Assembly (NCBI GenBank): GCA_963726785.1
Contig: CAVSDJ010000001.1
Span: 186,001-250,000 of the forward strand
DNA length: 64,000 nt
Direction of reading: 5' to 3'
Source of the DNA: DATEKX01 sp963726785
Lineage (GTDB): Bacteria > Acidobacteriota > Blastocatellia > UBA7656
Below the pieces are notes generated by a model. That model made no database searches. It worked only from the letters and a program-made list of their open reading frames with translations, and had not been told where the DNA came from. Made by a program: the position numbers and the translations under genes. Below, one piece after another: positions 34,470-45,158 of the stretch. Position 1 is the stretch's first letter; the number at the start of each line of letters is the position of its first letter.

Positions 34470-35447
34470 ATGCAATTAGACGGTCAAATCAAGTTAAAAG
34501 GCTTAACGCAGGAGCGAGTAAGCGAACTATTGCCGGATAACATTATACTTTTGGGTTATCGAGGTTCAATCGCTCACAATATGTATGTGCCGCAATCTGA
34601 TGCCAATAGCATTGATGATAAAGATTTGATGGGCGTGTTTATCGCGCCGGTCGAGCACTATCTCGGCTTTGGCCGCAACGAGGTGAAAGAAAAGTTTATA
34701 AACGAGTGGGACGCGGTCAGCTATGAAGTGAGAAAGTTCATCAGCTTGCTTTTGAAGTGCAATCCCAACGTGCTCAGCCTGCTCTGGCTGCCTGAACAGC
34801 ACATTATATTTGAGCACGAGTTAGGAAGGTTGCTGCGAGAGAATAGAGACATCTTTGTGACGAAAGCCGCCTATCATTCGTTCAACGGGTACGCCTATGC
34901 GCAATTCAAGCGAATGACGCATTTCAATCAAGAGGCTCAAAAAGAGATGGCCGCGCTTGAAGGCGAGTTGACCGGTCACGGCATTGACATAAACGAGTTG
35001 AATGCGACTCAGGCGGAACGCGACACGGTCGTTCAAGGTGAAACGTTCGCGGGGCAAAAGCTCGGCCTGCTTATAGACAGATACGCGGGCATGAAGCGGA
35101 AGTATTATTCGGGTGGTTATATGGGAGCGAAGCGCAAAGAGCTTGTTAAGAAAGTCGGTTATGACGCGAAGAACGCTGCTCATCTAATCCGCCTGCTTCG
35201 GATGGGCATCGAGTTTCTGGTCGAAGGAGAGTTGCACGTTGAAAGAGCCGACGCGGAAAATTTGCTTTCGATCAAGCGCGGTGAATGGCCGATTGAGCGC
35301 GTGAAGGAAGAGGCGGAACGATTGTTCAGGCTGGCCGAGGAAGCTTACGTGCGAAGCTCGCTTCCTGCGAAGCCTGATAATCAGAAGGCAGAGAAGTTGT
35401 GCATGGAGATGATCTGCCAATATCACGGGTTAAAAGAAGCTCCGTAG
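34470..35447 (+). CDS. RlaP/COG3541-type predicted nucleotidyltransferase
   Basis: A 325-residue DNA-polymerase-beta-superfamily nucleotidyltransferase. The N-terminus has LLGYRGSIAHNMYVPQSDANSIDDKDLMGVFIAP: a Gly-Ser pair followed by D-x-D, the metal-binding core. Later segments (YAYAQFKRM, KKVGYDAKNAAHLIRLLRMGIEFL) match the RlaP/COG3541 family, suggested to act with RNA-repair or RNA-modification systems. It directly follows nfo, so the two are probably co-transcribed. Its substrate is unknown. Confidence 0.82.
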   Translation: MQLDGQIKLKGLTQERVSELLPDNIILLGYRGSIAHNMYVPQSDANSIDDKDLMGVFIAPVEHYLGFGRNEVKEKFINEWDAVSYEVRKFISLLLKCNPNVLSLLWLPEQHIIFEHELGRLLRENRDIFVTKAAYHSFNGYAYAQFKRMTHFNQEAQKEMAALEGELTGHGIDINELNATQAERDTVVQGETFAGQKLGLLIDRYAGMKRKYYSGGYMGAKRKELVKKVGYDAKNAAHLIRLLRMGIEFLVEGELHVERADAENLLSIKRGEWPIERVKEEAERLFRLAEEAYVRSSLPAKPDNQKAEKLCMEMICQYHGLKEAP

Positions 35448-35485
35448 GAACGACCTTTCGATTAAGTGGGTCGCTCCTACGGAGC
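35439..35485 (+). terminator. 17-bp inverted repeat at the end of the RlaP-like gene
   Basis: GCTCCGTAGGAACGACC (35439-35455) pairs with GGTCGCTCCTACGGAGC (35469-35485) with a single G-T mismatch and a 13-base loop. The left arm overlaps the last codons and stop. A partial third copy (AGGTCGTTCCTAACGCG) occurs at about 35520. It may terminate transcription or be a dispersed palindromic repeat; there is no strong T tract. Confidence 0.65.
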
Positions 35486-35777
35486 TACGGAAATCTATAA
35501 TGATGCCGATACTATAGACAGGTCGTTCCTAACGCGACTGCTAATGTTCTTAGAGATAACTCTAAAACGATCCCGGCAATTTTGACGCTTTTGGTTGCCC
35601 TGATCAAAGAGGCGGTTTATTATACAAACTATGAGTTTTGCTAATAGAAACAATTTGAAGGCCAGATTTCTCATCCTTACTGTCCCCCTCTCGTGAGGGG
35701 GTATCCGCCTTATTGTCGCTCATACAATTCAGCAAATCACTTTTTCGCAAACTGAAAGGTTTCGACAGGCAAGAGCT
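35486..35777. other. intergenic region before leuS
   Basis: Nearly 300 bases with a partial copy of the palindromic repeat near 35520 and no convincing gene; a 109-codon minus-strand frame across it overlaps leuS and is a shadow. The leuS promoter should lie here. Confidence 0.35.
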
Positions 35778-38382
35778 ATGAAAGAAAAATACTTTCCGCA
35801 AGAGATAGAACAAAAATGGCAGAAGCGATGGGAAGAAGAGAAGACTTTCGAGGTCAAAGAAGATCCATCGCGCGAGAAGTTTTACTGCCTGGAAATGTTG
35901 GCCTACACTTCGGGCCGCGCACACATCGGACACGTTTCCAACTTCACAATAGGCGATGCGCTATCGTGGTACAAGCGAATGCGCGGCTTCAACGTGCTGC
36001 ATCCTTTTGGCTGGGACGCTTTCGGCCAGCCCGCCGAAACTGCCGCCATCAAAGACGGCACAGACCCTGAAAAATTCACGCGCGATGCCATCGCTTATAT
36101 GAAGTGGCAGTTTCAGAAGATGGGCATCAGCTACGACTGGTCGCGCGAAGTAGCCACATGCGACCCGGCATACTACAAATGGAACCAGTGGTTTTTCATA
36201 AGAATGTTCGAGCGAGGTATGCTCTATCGCAAGAACGCGCCTGTCAACTGGTGTCCGAAGGAAGACATCTCGCTGTCGAACGAACAGGCGTCGGGCGGGG
36301 TCTGCTGGCGGTGCGGCACGCCTGTCATTCAGAAAGAGTTGATGCAGTGGTTCGCCCGCATTACCGATTATGCTGACCAGTTGCTTGACGACCTGAGCCA
36401 ACTGGAAGGCCAGTGGCCTGAGCGGGTCATCGCACAGCAGCGCAACTGGATCGGTCGCAGTCGCGGCGCTGAAGTTCGATTCGAAATTGCCGATACGATA
36501 GACACTGTCACGGTCTTTACCACCCGCATAGACACTATCTTTGGCGCAAACGCAATTGTGCTCGCGCCTGAGCACCCGCTGCTGGCGAAAATAGTCGAAG
36601 GCAAACCGCAGCGCGATGAAGTGCTGGCCTTCGCAGAGCAGTTGAAACAGGAGAAGCGCGCGGCAACAACTCTTGAAGAGGTCGAGAAGAAGGGCATCTT
36701 CACCGGCGGCTGGGCGGTCAATCCTTTCAACCGCGAGCGACTGCCGATATGGATCGCGAACTTCGTGCTGATCGAATACGGCACGGGCGCGATCATGGCC
36801 GTGCCTGCGGGCGACCAGCGCGATTTCGAGTTCGCGCGCAAATACAACCTGCCGTTTCATCAGATCAAACTGACAGCAGACGGGCGCGAGATTCCGCCCG
36901 ACGAAATGGAAGAGCCGGATGAATCGTGGACTGTGACTGTAAACACAGGTCGGTGGAGCGGACTCAGTTCTGAAGAAGCGAACCGCTTGATGACCGAGTA
37001 CGCCGAGGCTGACGGATTCGGCAAACGTGCGATTACTTACAAACTGCGCGATTGGGGCATCTCTCGCCAAAGGTATTGGGGCACGCCCATTCCGATGATT
37101 CATTGCGAGCGCGACGGCATAGTGCCTGTGCCCGACGACCAATTGCCTGTCGTGCTGCCTAAAGGCGTGAACCTGAAGGTCGAAGGCGGTTCGCCGCTCG
37201 ATCACGTGCCGGAGTTTGTCAACGTAACCTGTCCCAAGTGCGGAGGCCCTGCAAGACGCGACACCGATACGATGGACACGTTCGTTGATTCAAACTGGTA
37301 CTACTTCCGCTATTGCGACCCTAAAAACGACAGCGCGCCGTTTGATGCTGAAAAAGTTCATTACTGGCTGCCTGTCGATCAGTACATCGGCGGCATCGAA
37401 CACGCCGTGCTGCATTTGATCTACACGCGCTACTGGACAAAGGTGATGCGCGATATGGGATTGGTCAAATTAGACGAGCCTGTGAAGCGATTGCTCACGC
37501 AGGGGATGATTAATAAAGAGACCTACAGATGCCCTGAGCACGAATGGCTGTTCCCGGAAGAAATCACCGAAGACAAAACGTGCAAGTTCTGCGGCAAGCC
37601 GGTTGAAGTCGGGCGCATTGAAAAGATGTCCAAATCGAAGAAGAACGCCGTTGACCCGATTGAGATAACCGAAATTCACGGCGCGGATGCGTTGCGCGTG
37701 TTCGTGCTGTTTGCAGGGCCGCCCGAAAAAGACAAAGAGTGGTCTGACGCGGGAATTGAAGGCGCAGCCCGTTATTTGCATCGCGTGTGGCGTAGCGCAT
37801 ATAAATGGCAGCCTCGTATTGCCGGTCAATCTGCTGCACCAATAGAGCAGAGCGCATTGAGCGATTATCAGCGACGCTTGCGCCGACGCACGCATCAGAT
37901 AGTTCAGCGCGATAACGGAAAACTTCGAGGAGCGATTGCATCTGAACACGTGTATTTCGTCTCTGATGGAATTGACGAACGAGATTTCCGCATTCGATCA
38001 AGCGGTCGAGAAAAACGGCAACGTCAGTGAGTCGGATATTGAGGTAGCGCGCGAAGCGTTCGAGGCGTTGATACCGTTGCTGGCTCCGTTCGCGCCTCAC
38101 ATCGCTGAGGAGTTGTGGGAGAGCTTCGGCCATTCGAAGAGTCTGTCTAATTCGCGTTGGCCCGAGTTCGATGTCGAACTAACGCGCGAAGAAGAGATCG
38201 AAGTTGCCGTGCAAGTGAATGGCAAATTGCGCAGCCGAATCTTTGCCAGCCCCGAAGCGAGCGACGATGATTTACGAAGCGCAGCTTTGTCTGACGAAAA
38301 AGTTATGGCCGCGATGGCGGGCAAAGACGCGGCGAAGGTCATCGTCATCCCGCGCAAGCTTGTAAATATAGTCGTGAAGTGA
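35778..38382 (+). CDS. leuS: leucyl-tRNA synthetase, frame broken at about 37911
   Basis: A class I aminoacyl-tRNA synthetase charging tRNA-Leu, about 868 residues when the frame is restored. Seen: the HIGH signature as GRAHIGHVSNFTIGD, a CP1 editing domain with VFTTRIDTIFGANAIVLAPEHPL, the GGIEHAVLHLIYTRY segment, and KMSKSKKNAVDP. The first frame ends ITDYQRRLRRR-type sequence then HQIVQR; one extra base at about 37911 shifts it, and the other frame resumes ITENFEERLHLNTCISSLMELTNEIS through to IVIPRKLVNIVVK. Because leuS is essential, this is most simply a sequencing or assembly error, and it warns that nearby breaks may be errors too. Confidence 0.92.
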
Positions 38383-38387
38383 ATCCG

Positions 38388-38434
38388 TAGAGGCGCTCCG
38401 AGCCATCAAGGACGAACCGCCCGGAGCGCCTCTA
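38388..38434. terminator. 13-bp stem terminator between leuS and the WD40 gene
   Basis: TAGAGGCGCTCCG (38388-38400) and CGGAGCGCCTCTA (38422-38434) are perfect complements around a 21-base loop. It lies between two converging genes and can serve both strands. The right side is followed by TGTTTACTGCATTTTG. Confidence 0.75.
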
Positions 38435-38437
38435 TGT

Positions 38438-41400
38438 TTACTGCATTTTGCCTGTGAGGCGCAATTCGCCGCCGCCAAAAAACTTACCGCTTGGTTGAGT
38501 TAATTCGGGGCAGGTTCTTTCTTCCGACCTCGGGAAAGGTAGCCGGAAAATATACTGTTGCCATTCGTCTTCCCTCAGGGGGCGGGTAACGCGACGGCAG
38601 ATGTCGGTAATCAGATCGCTGGTCTGCCATAACCATAAGCGCGCAGTGCTATCGTTGCCCGCTGTGGCAAAGTACTTTCCATTCAGGTTGTCCACCTGAC
38701 TGAAGGCAACACCGTTGATAGGAGTTCCCCCATGGTCTACCCTGATAATTTCCCGCGCTTTCATGGAACTCTCGGAAGTTAAGGTCAATTCCCATACGCG
38801 AGCCGTGCCATTGTTGCTCGATGATGAGATTAAGTGTTTTCCGTCGGGGCTAAAGGCAAGCGCCCTTAGTCCTCCCGGATGAATCATTGAGCGATCAAGC
38901 GATATTTTACTGACGGTATCTACTCTCCAGAAGGTGATAATGTCTCCGCTTCCGGCAGCCAACATTTTACCGTCAGGACTGAAGGCAAATGTGCTAAAAA
39001 CCCCTTTGTTTTCGTCCGATATGGGCATAGCGATTTTCTTTTTGACATTCCAAATATTAATCTTGCCGCCCTCGCTCAACGTGCCCACTATATTCCCTTC
39101 TGTGTTAAATGCGGCGCTGAGTATGCCACACTGATCCTGACTGCAATTATCTTTCAATTCGGCCAGCACCTCGCCTGTCTCTGCGTCCCATATCTGTGCG
39201 CTGCCATCCAGCCTCGCCGTTACTATCCTCTTTCCGGTGGAATCGAAAGAGGCGCTATTGAGGCCATTTTTAGGATCGCCCTCCGCTGCCGAGTTGGGGT
39301 TGCGCAATACCAATACTTGTTCCCAGTTCTGCGTCTTCCATACATACGCCTTCCCATCATCGCTCGCGCTGACTAACCAGCGTCCGTCTGGACTGAAGGC
39401 CGCATTGTTGACTCTCGATTTATCTGATCTACCTGCTGAAAGATCTGTCCTGGGTGTACTGTTGTCCGTATTCCATATCTTGACAATATTATTTACGCTC
39501 GTTGTAGCGAGAAACTGTCCGTCAGGACTAAAGGCAGCGGTTTGAACCGCACCCGGATGCTTCATTGGCTGAACTTCCTGATCTGTGCTTAGATTCCATA
39601 CCCTGGCTGTACCGTCGCCACCTGCGGTGGCTAGATACTCTCCTTTCGGGCTGAAAGCAATTGCGTTTACCGGTGTGTTTTCCTTGTGATTCATTGTGGC
39701 AACCTGATTTCCATCGTTTACGTCCCAAAGCCGGGCTTTTCCATCAAGGCAAGCTGTCGCTAGGTAGCGGCCCTCGGGGCTGAATGTAATATCCGTGACT
39801 AGATTAGTTTGTTTTATGTCTATGCTCTTTGGGATGATAGCCACTTCCGTAATCTTAACGGGAACTTCCCAGATACGGGATATATTGCCCGATCTTGTGG
39901 CGACATACTTCCCATCAGGGCTGAAAATAATATCTTCCACTCCAGCTTGATGCGGCAGGCGGGCTATAGGGCGCACGCCGCGAAATTCCCATATGAGGGC
40001 GGATTTGTCGCTGCTTGCTGTGGCAAGATATTGCCCGTTAGGGCTGAACGCGACTGCATTTACGTCGCCGGTATGATTCAATCTTGTTATGAGCCGCCCC
40101 GATGCAACTTCCCATATTCGAGCCGTGTCATCATTACTGCCGGTCGCCAGCAGTTGCCCGTCAAGGCTGAAGCAAAGCGCGTTGACATCTTGACCATCGT
40201 GAGATACCTGACTCAATATTTTGCCCGAATATGTATCTCGGACAATGGCGATGTTATCATTTCCTGCGGTTGCAATCAGCTTTCCGTCAGAGCTAAAGGC
40301 CATAGCCTTTACTCTTTTCTCGTGTTTGAAACTCTGTAACTGAGGGGGAATGTCGGAAGGAGGCTGAGTCTGCGTTTTGCCGCTTTGCATGAAACTCACC
40401 TGAGATATTTTAAAATTCGAATCGGAGAAAAAATTCTGCGCGCGTCTTTTAGTTGACACATCCAAGATACGAACAGTCCCGTCCGGCCCCGCTGTGACAA
40501 GCAAGCGCCCGTCCGGACTGAAAGCCAGATCAATCACCCCACCTATACTCCATATTGTTTTGCCTGTTGCATCTGCAATTTGAGCAACCTGATCGGCGTT
40601 CAGCGTGGCTATAAGACTGCCATCATAATTGTATGCAACGGAAGTTACACTTCTTTTATTGGTAATTGAAAACTCATTTTTCGGAAGCTTGAGAATGCGC
40701 GGGAGTTTGTTAATGCCGAGTCGCAATGCCTGAAAAGCTTCCAGTGAAGGGTATTGCTTCATAGCTTCGGCTGCGAGCAGTGTGCCGGTTTGCACCTGTT
40801 CCGTCTCATTTCTTATTAAGTAATCTGCCTGGAAGGCCAAACGGATTGCTTCTGCTTCGTCTCTTTCCTTTAACGCCTTTACGCGCTCTTCAACTAATTG
40901 AGCATTGAGCTTTTTTACTTCTTCAGAGTTCTTTTCGGCGATTTGCTTTTGTCTTTCCGCTTCCTCGCTGGCGGCTAATGCGATCTCACTTTGCTCCTCG
41001 GCAATCCGCGTTTGCGTCTCAGCTTCCACCCTCCGATCTTCGGCTTTTAACCTCGCTTCTTTGGCAATATTACTTTGCTTTATGGCAAGCTCTCTTTGCT
41101 GTTGGGCCTCTTTTGTTTTCGACTCGGCAATCCCCTTTTGCCTTTCAGCTTCCACTCTCCGAGCTTCGGCTTTTATCCTTTCTGCTTCAGCAATTGCACT
41201 TTGCTCCTCGGCAATCACATTTGATTTCTCGGCTTCCAATCTCCGTTCTTCGGCAATGTCCAGAGCCTCTCTAGCTTTCTCCGTTTCTCCTTCTGCTATC
41301 AACTTTTGACTCCAGGCATAAGGCGCAAGAAAGGCAGCTATAATTACCATCAGCAAAATCATCGCAGCGGCAACGCGCACCAGTCGCTGCTTCCAATTGA

Positions 41401-42490
41401 CAGGCAAGTGCTCCCTTACCCATCTTTCGTTGAAGACTTCTCTGTAGATGGCATTGCGCACCTGCAACTGACCGTCTCGGCGGCAAACAACGCCGGATAA
41501 TTTTAGATGAGATTTAGTAATTGACTGCTCTTCATCGGGAATCCCCTTTTTGCTGCGGATTATTTGTTGATAGGTGCGCAATACGTCTATGGGGTCTTTA
41601 GCCCGTTTAGTCAACATATCCCGGACGAATTGAAGATTGTTGTCTTCCTCGCTCTTGCTGCCGAAAAACGTCTTGCTGACCAATTCGTCAATGTCGGATT
41701 CGGTCCACTTGCTCCTGCTTTGTTCTGCAATGGCGCGGCAAAGCCTCATGGTCAGATAAGGGTGACCGCTCGTCCATTTCAATATCCAGCCGAGCAGTTG
41801 ATGAGATTCTTCGTTCGCCATTCCTAAGCCGTAGGCGAGCGGCAACGCTTCTTTAAATGTGAAATCCGTCAGGTCTACGCGCTGCCCGACGTTGAAGGGA
41901 GTTCGCTGGGGGTTGCGGATCAAATCCCCCGGCGTTGCCACCCCGATGAGCACAAATGACATGCGCTGAAACGAAGGCGTATGAGCGCGGGCGTTGTAGA
42001 AAAACCGGATGGCCGCATAAAAATCGTCTGTGAAATTAAGGCTGAGCGTAGTGTCTATTTCGTCAACGAAGATCACGATCTTTTCGGTTATCTCTTTCAG
42101 CAGGACTTCTTCAAAAAACAGTGTCAGGCGCTGGGTTGTTCCTATTCTTTCATGCTCGTCCCACCATTGCACTACATCTGTGTCCAGCATGAGTTTATCT
42201 TCGATGGCGGCCAGCAATCCCAAATACCATTTATCTGCTGTGACATTCACACCTATTTCCGTGAGGTCTATGATGACTGAACGAATGCCTTCCTCGTTCA
42301 ACCGCTCGGCAGTGTTTACCATCAGACTCGACTTGCCCATTTGTCTGGGCGTCAGGACGTAAGCGAAATTCAACGCGCGGCACAGGGCCAGCAACTCGTC
42401 ATCGGCATGGCGGGAAATGTAACGCCCGCCGCTGGCCTGGACCGTTCCGCCGACAGTATAAATTTGAGGTGTTGATTGAAGTTCACTCAT
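38438..42490 (-). CDS. AAA-like ATPase with membrane span, coiled coil and WD40 repeats
   Basis: About 1,350 residues. Start chosen at the ATG at 42490 (MSELQSTPQIYTVGG), overlapping the upstream stop by 8 bases. Domains: AAA-like ATPase (about 10-330; Walker A TPRQMGKSSLM, Walker B VIFVDEIDTTL), a winged-helix-type segment, a hydrophobic stretch near 380 (AAMILLMVIIAAFLAPYAW), a long coiled coil (about 400-560, Ala/Glu/Arg heptads) and 13-14 WD40-like repeats (FSPDGKxLATA...ARIW) to the C-terminus. The layout suggests a membrane-tethered STAND-type sensor with a WD40 recognition part. It is the last gene of the three-gene TIR/AAA operon. Trigger unknown. Confidence 0.85.
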   Translation of the reverse strand: MSELQSTPQIYTVGGTVQASGGRYISRHADDELLALCRALNFAYVLTPRQMGKSSLMVNTAERLNEEGIRSVIIDLTEIGVNVTADKWYLGLLAAIEDKLMLDTDVVQWWDEHERIGTTQRLTLFFEEVLLKEITEKIVIFVDEIDTTLSLNFTDDFYAAIRFFYNARAHTPSFQRMSFVLIGVATPGDLIRNPQRTPFNVGQRVDLTDFTFKEALPLAYGLGMANEESHQLLGWILKWTSGHPYLTMRLCRAIAEQSRSKWTESDIDELVSKTFFGSKSEEDNNLQFVRDMLTKRAKDPIDVLRTYQQIIRSKKGIPDEEQSITKSHLKLSGVVCRRDGQLQVRNAIYREVFNERWVREHLPVNWKQRLVRVAAAMILLMVIIAAFLAPYAWSQKLIAEGETEKAREALDIAEERRLEAEKSNVIAEEQSAIAEAERIKAEARRVEAERQKGIAESKTKEAQQQRELAIKQSNIAKEARLKAEDRRVEAETQTRIAEEQSEIALAASEEAERQKQIAEKNSEEVKKLNAQLVEERVKALKERDEAEAIRLAFQADYLIRNETEQVQTGTLLAAEAMKQYPSLEAFQALRLGINKLPRILKLPKNEFSITNKRSVTSVAYNYDGSLIATLNADQVAQIADATGKTIWSIGGVIDLAFSPDGRLLVTAGPDGTVRILDVSTKRRAQNFFSDSNFKISQVSFMQSGKTQTQPPSDIPPQLQSFKHEKRVKAMAFSSDGKLIATAGNDNIAIVRDTYSGKILSQVSHDGQDVNALCFSLDGQLLATGSNDDTARIWEVASGRLITRLNHTGDVNAVAFSPNGQYLATASSDKSALIWEFRGVRPIARLPHQAGVEDIIFSPDGKYVATRSGNISRIWEVPVKITEVAIIPKSIDIKQTNLVTDITFSPEGRYLATACLDGKARLWDVNDGNQVATMNHKENTPVNAIAFSPKGEYLATAGGDGTARVWNLSTDQEVQPMKHPGAVQTAAFSPDGQFLATTSVNNIVKIWNTDNSTPRTDLSAGRSDKSRVNNAAFSPDGRWLVSASDDGKAYVWKTQNWEQVLVLRNPNSAAEGDPKNGLNSASFDSTGKRIVTARLDGSAQIWDAETGEVLAELKDNCSQDQCGILSAAFNTEGNIVGTLSEGGKINIWNVKKKIAMPISDENKGVFSTFAFSPDGKMLAAGSGDIITFWRVDTVSKISLDRSMIHPGGLRALAFSPDGKHLISSSSNNGTARVWELTLTSESSMKAREIIRVDHGGTPINGVAFSQVDNLNGKYFATAGNDSTARLWLWQTSDLITDICRRVTRPLREDEWQQYIFRLPFPRSEERTCPELTQPSGKFFGGGELRLTGKMQ

Positions 42491-45158
42491 ACAAATGCTC
42501 CCGGAAATAGTCTGCGTAAAGCTTACAACGCGGGACAATGGCTTTACCTGCTTTACGCACAAGTCCGGCGCTCCGCAGGCGGAAAAATATATTGTCGTCT
42601 TTACAGGTGTTAAGCTTTATCACCTGCCTCAAACCTTCGATCAGTTTTTTACTCATCTCATCACTGCTATGCAGACGGAATAAATGATGGTTGAGATGAT
42701 CGCCGAACGGGCCGTCGTCGTCCTTGGCTTTTTTAAATAACACGTCCGAGGTGAGATTTCTGCTGGCAACCTGGTAGAGCGCCCGGCGCACAAGGTAAGG
42801 GTGACCGTTCAACAGTTCCATTAAGGTTCGGACCTCTTGATCATTCAGGATTTGAGGGCGCGAGTTGCCATTATTTTTCAGTAAACTATGTCTCCGGTTG
42901 AGATCTGCAACCTGAGCCAAAGTCAGGTCCTGGCACTCAAGATCTATCACCGTGCCCACATTGAAGGGGGATTGTTTTAAATCCTTGATTAGTTGATAAG
43001 GCTCGGTAGAGATTACCAGCGCGAGATCGAGGTTCTTCCATATAGAGTTCGGGCGGCGGCTGTTATGCCAGCTTCTGAGCATCGAGAAGAAATCTGCGCA
43101 GAAGTCAGAGTTGAGGATGCTGTCTACCTCATCCATCGCCAGAATCAGGGGCGCGCCAAGCTCTTTCAAAATATACTGACTAATGTAGCGCGTACAGCGC
43201 AAGCTGTTGCTGAGTTGTGAATTCCAGAAATAGCCGACGCGGTCGGGTATACCTAGCTCGTCGGTGAGCCAGATGCAGAAGTGATGAAAGAACATATCGG
43301 CGCTTTTGAGCGTTGCCCTGTCGAGCAATTGAAAATCGAGTTGGACTGCCCGTTTGCCCGCTTTGACCGCTGCATCAACTGTCCTGATAAGCAGCGAACT
43401 CTTGCCTGTTTGTCTAGGCCCTTTAATCGTTATTGTGACTCCCTGCTGACTGGTCACTCTGCTTGCGGTGGAATCGGCTTCGCGCTCGACATAGAATTTC
43501 GACTCAATATCTATAGTCCCTTCGGGCGATTCCAGCAGTCGAGGCTGTGCCGAAGGCCAGGGTCTGGGCATCCCCGTCTTTTCAATCTTCTGCTCCAACC
43601 TGCTGGCGATGATAGCCCCTTTAGAGAGAGCTTGCTTTAGCTGCTTTATTATGCCGCGTGTATCATTTAAGTCTTGCCATAAAGCCGAGTTGATGCGATT
43701 GAGATAAGCGCTTAAAGGAGAAGGCAACGGCTCCTGGTAGGCCAGCCGAACGGGAAGAATAGCAGGTTTCCCGCCGCGTTCTTTGGCCAGCCGATGCGCC
43801 GTCTCTATCTCTGTTTCTACCATCTCGCTCAGTATCGAGCGGGATGATAAAAGAGCGATTATATAATCGGCCTTGCCAATTTCTTCCTCAATACATTTAG
43901 CCCAATCCGCCCCAATGGGCAGCGAAGTGTCTATAAAAACCGTGTGGCTGCGTTTAAGAGCTTTGTATACCTCAAGGGCTATGCTTTCGTCCGGGTGGGC
44001 ATTGCGTTTGTAGCTGATGAAGACCTTTGTCAAGCCGGGTTCGATTGCTTTCGGCAAATAGCTCCTCGCCCATTTACTATCGAACACCTTCTTATAAATA
44101 AGATTACGCACACGCAACGTGGAGTTTTCGCTGCGCGTAATGCCTGACAGCTTGAGGTGGGTTTTAATAGCTGACTGCTCGTCATCGCGCACAGGGGGGC
44201 GGCTGCGGTAGATGTCCAGATATGTGTTCAAAACGCCGAGGCGGTCAGCCATGCCTTCCAACAGCATCCTGTGGACGAGTTGCAGGTTATATTCTTCTTT
44301 CCCTGTTTCACTCAGAAAGGTGTCGGCAACCAAAACATCAACGGCGGATTGAGTCCATTTGTAATTCGGATTGTCCCTAACCTTCTGGGCGATGGCGAAG
44401 CAAAGTTTCTGAGTGAGATAAGGATGACCGCCAGTCCATTTCAACGCCCATTCCAGTACCTGCCTCGCCTCGTCGTCCCGCAATCCGAAGCCGTCAGCAA
44501 GAGGCAGCGCTTCTTCAAATGTGAAGTCTGTCAGGTCTACCCGCTTCGCTATGATAAGAGGGTTGCGGCTCGGGTCTTTAATCAGTTCACCGGGGCTGGT
44601 ATTCCCCATTAATACGAACGAGAGCCGTTTGAAATCAGGCATGGCGGGCCGTGCCTCATACATCGAGCGAATAGCGCCGTAGAAATCGTCTCTGAAATCG
44701 TACACGAGCGACAGGTCTACTTCATCTATAAAGATCACGACCGGGCTGGTAATCTCTGTCAGCACAACATCCCTGAAAAAGAGCACAAACCTGCGGCTCA
44801 GAGACAACCGCGAGCGGGCCTGCCACCACTGCGCGAGATCTACATTCAATTCGAGTCCGGCATGGATGAAGTCAATAAAGCCGTAGTACAATTGTGCAGC
44901 AGTTGCATCCTGCCCTATGGCCTGAAAGTCTACAATCGCTGATCTGACGCCTTCTTTCTCAAGCCGTTCGTGCGTGCTCGTCATAAGGCTGGATTTGCCC
45001 ACCTGTCGTGAAGTCAGTACGTAGGCGAATGATCGCTTGAGGCAGTGAGCCAACAGCGCGTCATCGGCGCTGCGCGGGATATAAATACGGTTATCCTCGG
45101 CCAGCACATTGCCGCCGATGCTGTAAACATTCGAGTTAGGAACCATCGATTTAAGCAT
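42483..45158 (-). CDS. AAA-TIR-AAA protein (two AAA-like ATPase domains around a TIR domain)
   Basis: An 891-residue fusion. Residues about 1-380: AAA-like ATPase (Walker A TSRQVGKSSLM, Walker B VIFIDEVDLSL) most like that of the downstream WD40 protein. Residues about 392-520: TIR domain (VFISYKRNAHPDESIALEVY, HTVFIDTSLPIGADW, ADYIIALLSSRSILSEMVETEIETA), with the Glu position of NAD-cleaving TIRs plausibly present. Residues about 560-891: a second AAA-like ATPase (GPRQTGKSSLL, LILAMDEVDSIL) most like the upstream gene. So it looks like a join of its two neighbours. It overlaps each by exactly 8 bases. Likely a signalling or defence NTPase; NADase activity is untested. Confidence 0.85.
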   Translation of the reverse strand: MLKSMVPNSNVYSIGGNVLAEDNRIYIPRSADDALLAHCLKRSFAYVLTSRQVGKSSLMTSTHERLEKEGVRSAIVDFQAIGQDATAAQLYYGFIDFIHAGLELNVDLAQWWQARSRLSLSRRFVLFFRDVVLTEITSPVVIFIDEVDLSLVYDFRDDFYGAIRSMYEARPAMPDFKRLSFVLMGNTSPGELIKDPSRNPLIIAKRVDLTDFTFEEALPLADGFGLRDDEARQVLEWALKWTGGHPYLTQKLCFAIAQKVRDNPNYKWTQSAVDVLVADTFLSETGKEEYNLQLVHRMLLEGMADRLGVLNTYLDIYRSRPPVRDDEQSAIKTHLKLSGITRSENSTLRVRNLIYKKVFDSKWARSYLPKAIEPGLTKVFISYKRNAHPDESIALEVYKALKRSHTVFIDTSLPIGADWAKCIEEEIGKADYIIALLSSRSILSEMVETEIETAHRLAKERGGKPAILPVRLAYQEPLPSPLSAYLNRINSALWQDLNDTRGIIKQLKQALSKGAIIASRLEQKIEKTGMPRPWPSAQPRLLESPEGTIDIESKFYVEREADSTASRVTSQQGVTITIKGPRQTGKSSLLIRTVDAAVKAGKRAVQLDFQLLDRATLKSADMFFHHFCIWLTDELGIPDRVGYFWNSQLSNSLRCTRYISQYILKELGAPLILAMDEVDSILNSDFCADFFSMLRSWHNSRRPNSIWKNLDLALVISTEPYQLIKDLKQSPFNVGTVIDLECQDLTLAQVADLNRRHSLLKNNGNSRPQILNDQEVRTLMELLNGHPYLVRRALYQVASRNLTSDVLFKKAKDDDGPFGDHLNHHLFRLHSSDEMSKKLIEGLRQVIKLNTCKDDNIFFRLRSAGLVRKAGKAIVPRCKLYADYFREHLYE

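Noticed and set aside
35961..37205. 414-codon minus-strand ORF inside leuS
   Set aside because: It is a shadow frame of a well-supported leucyl-tRNA synthetase.
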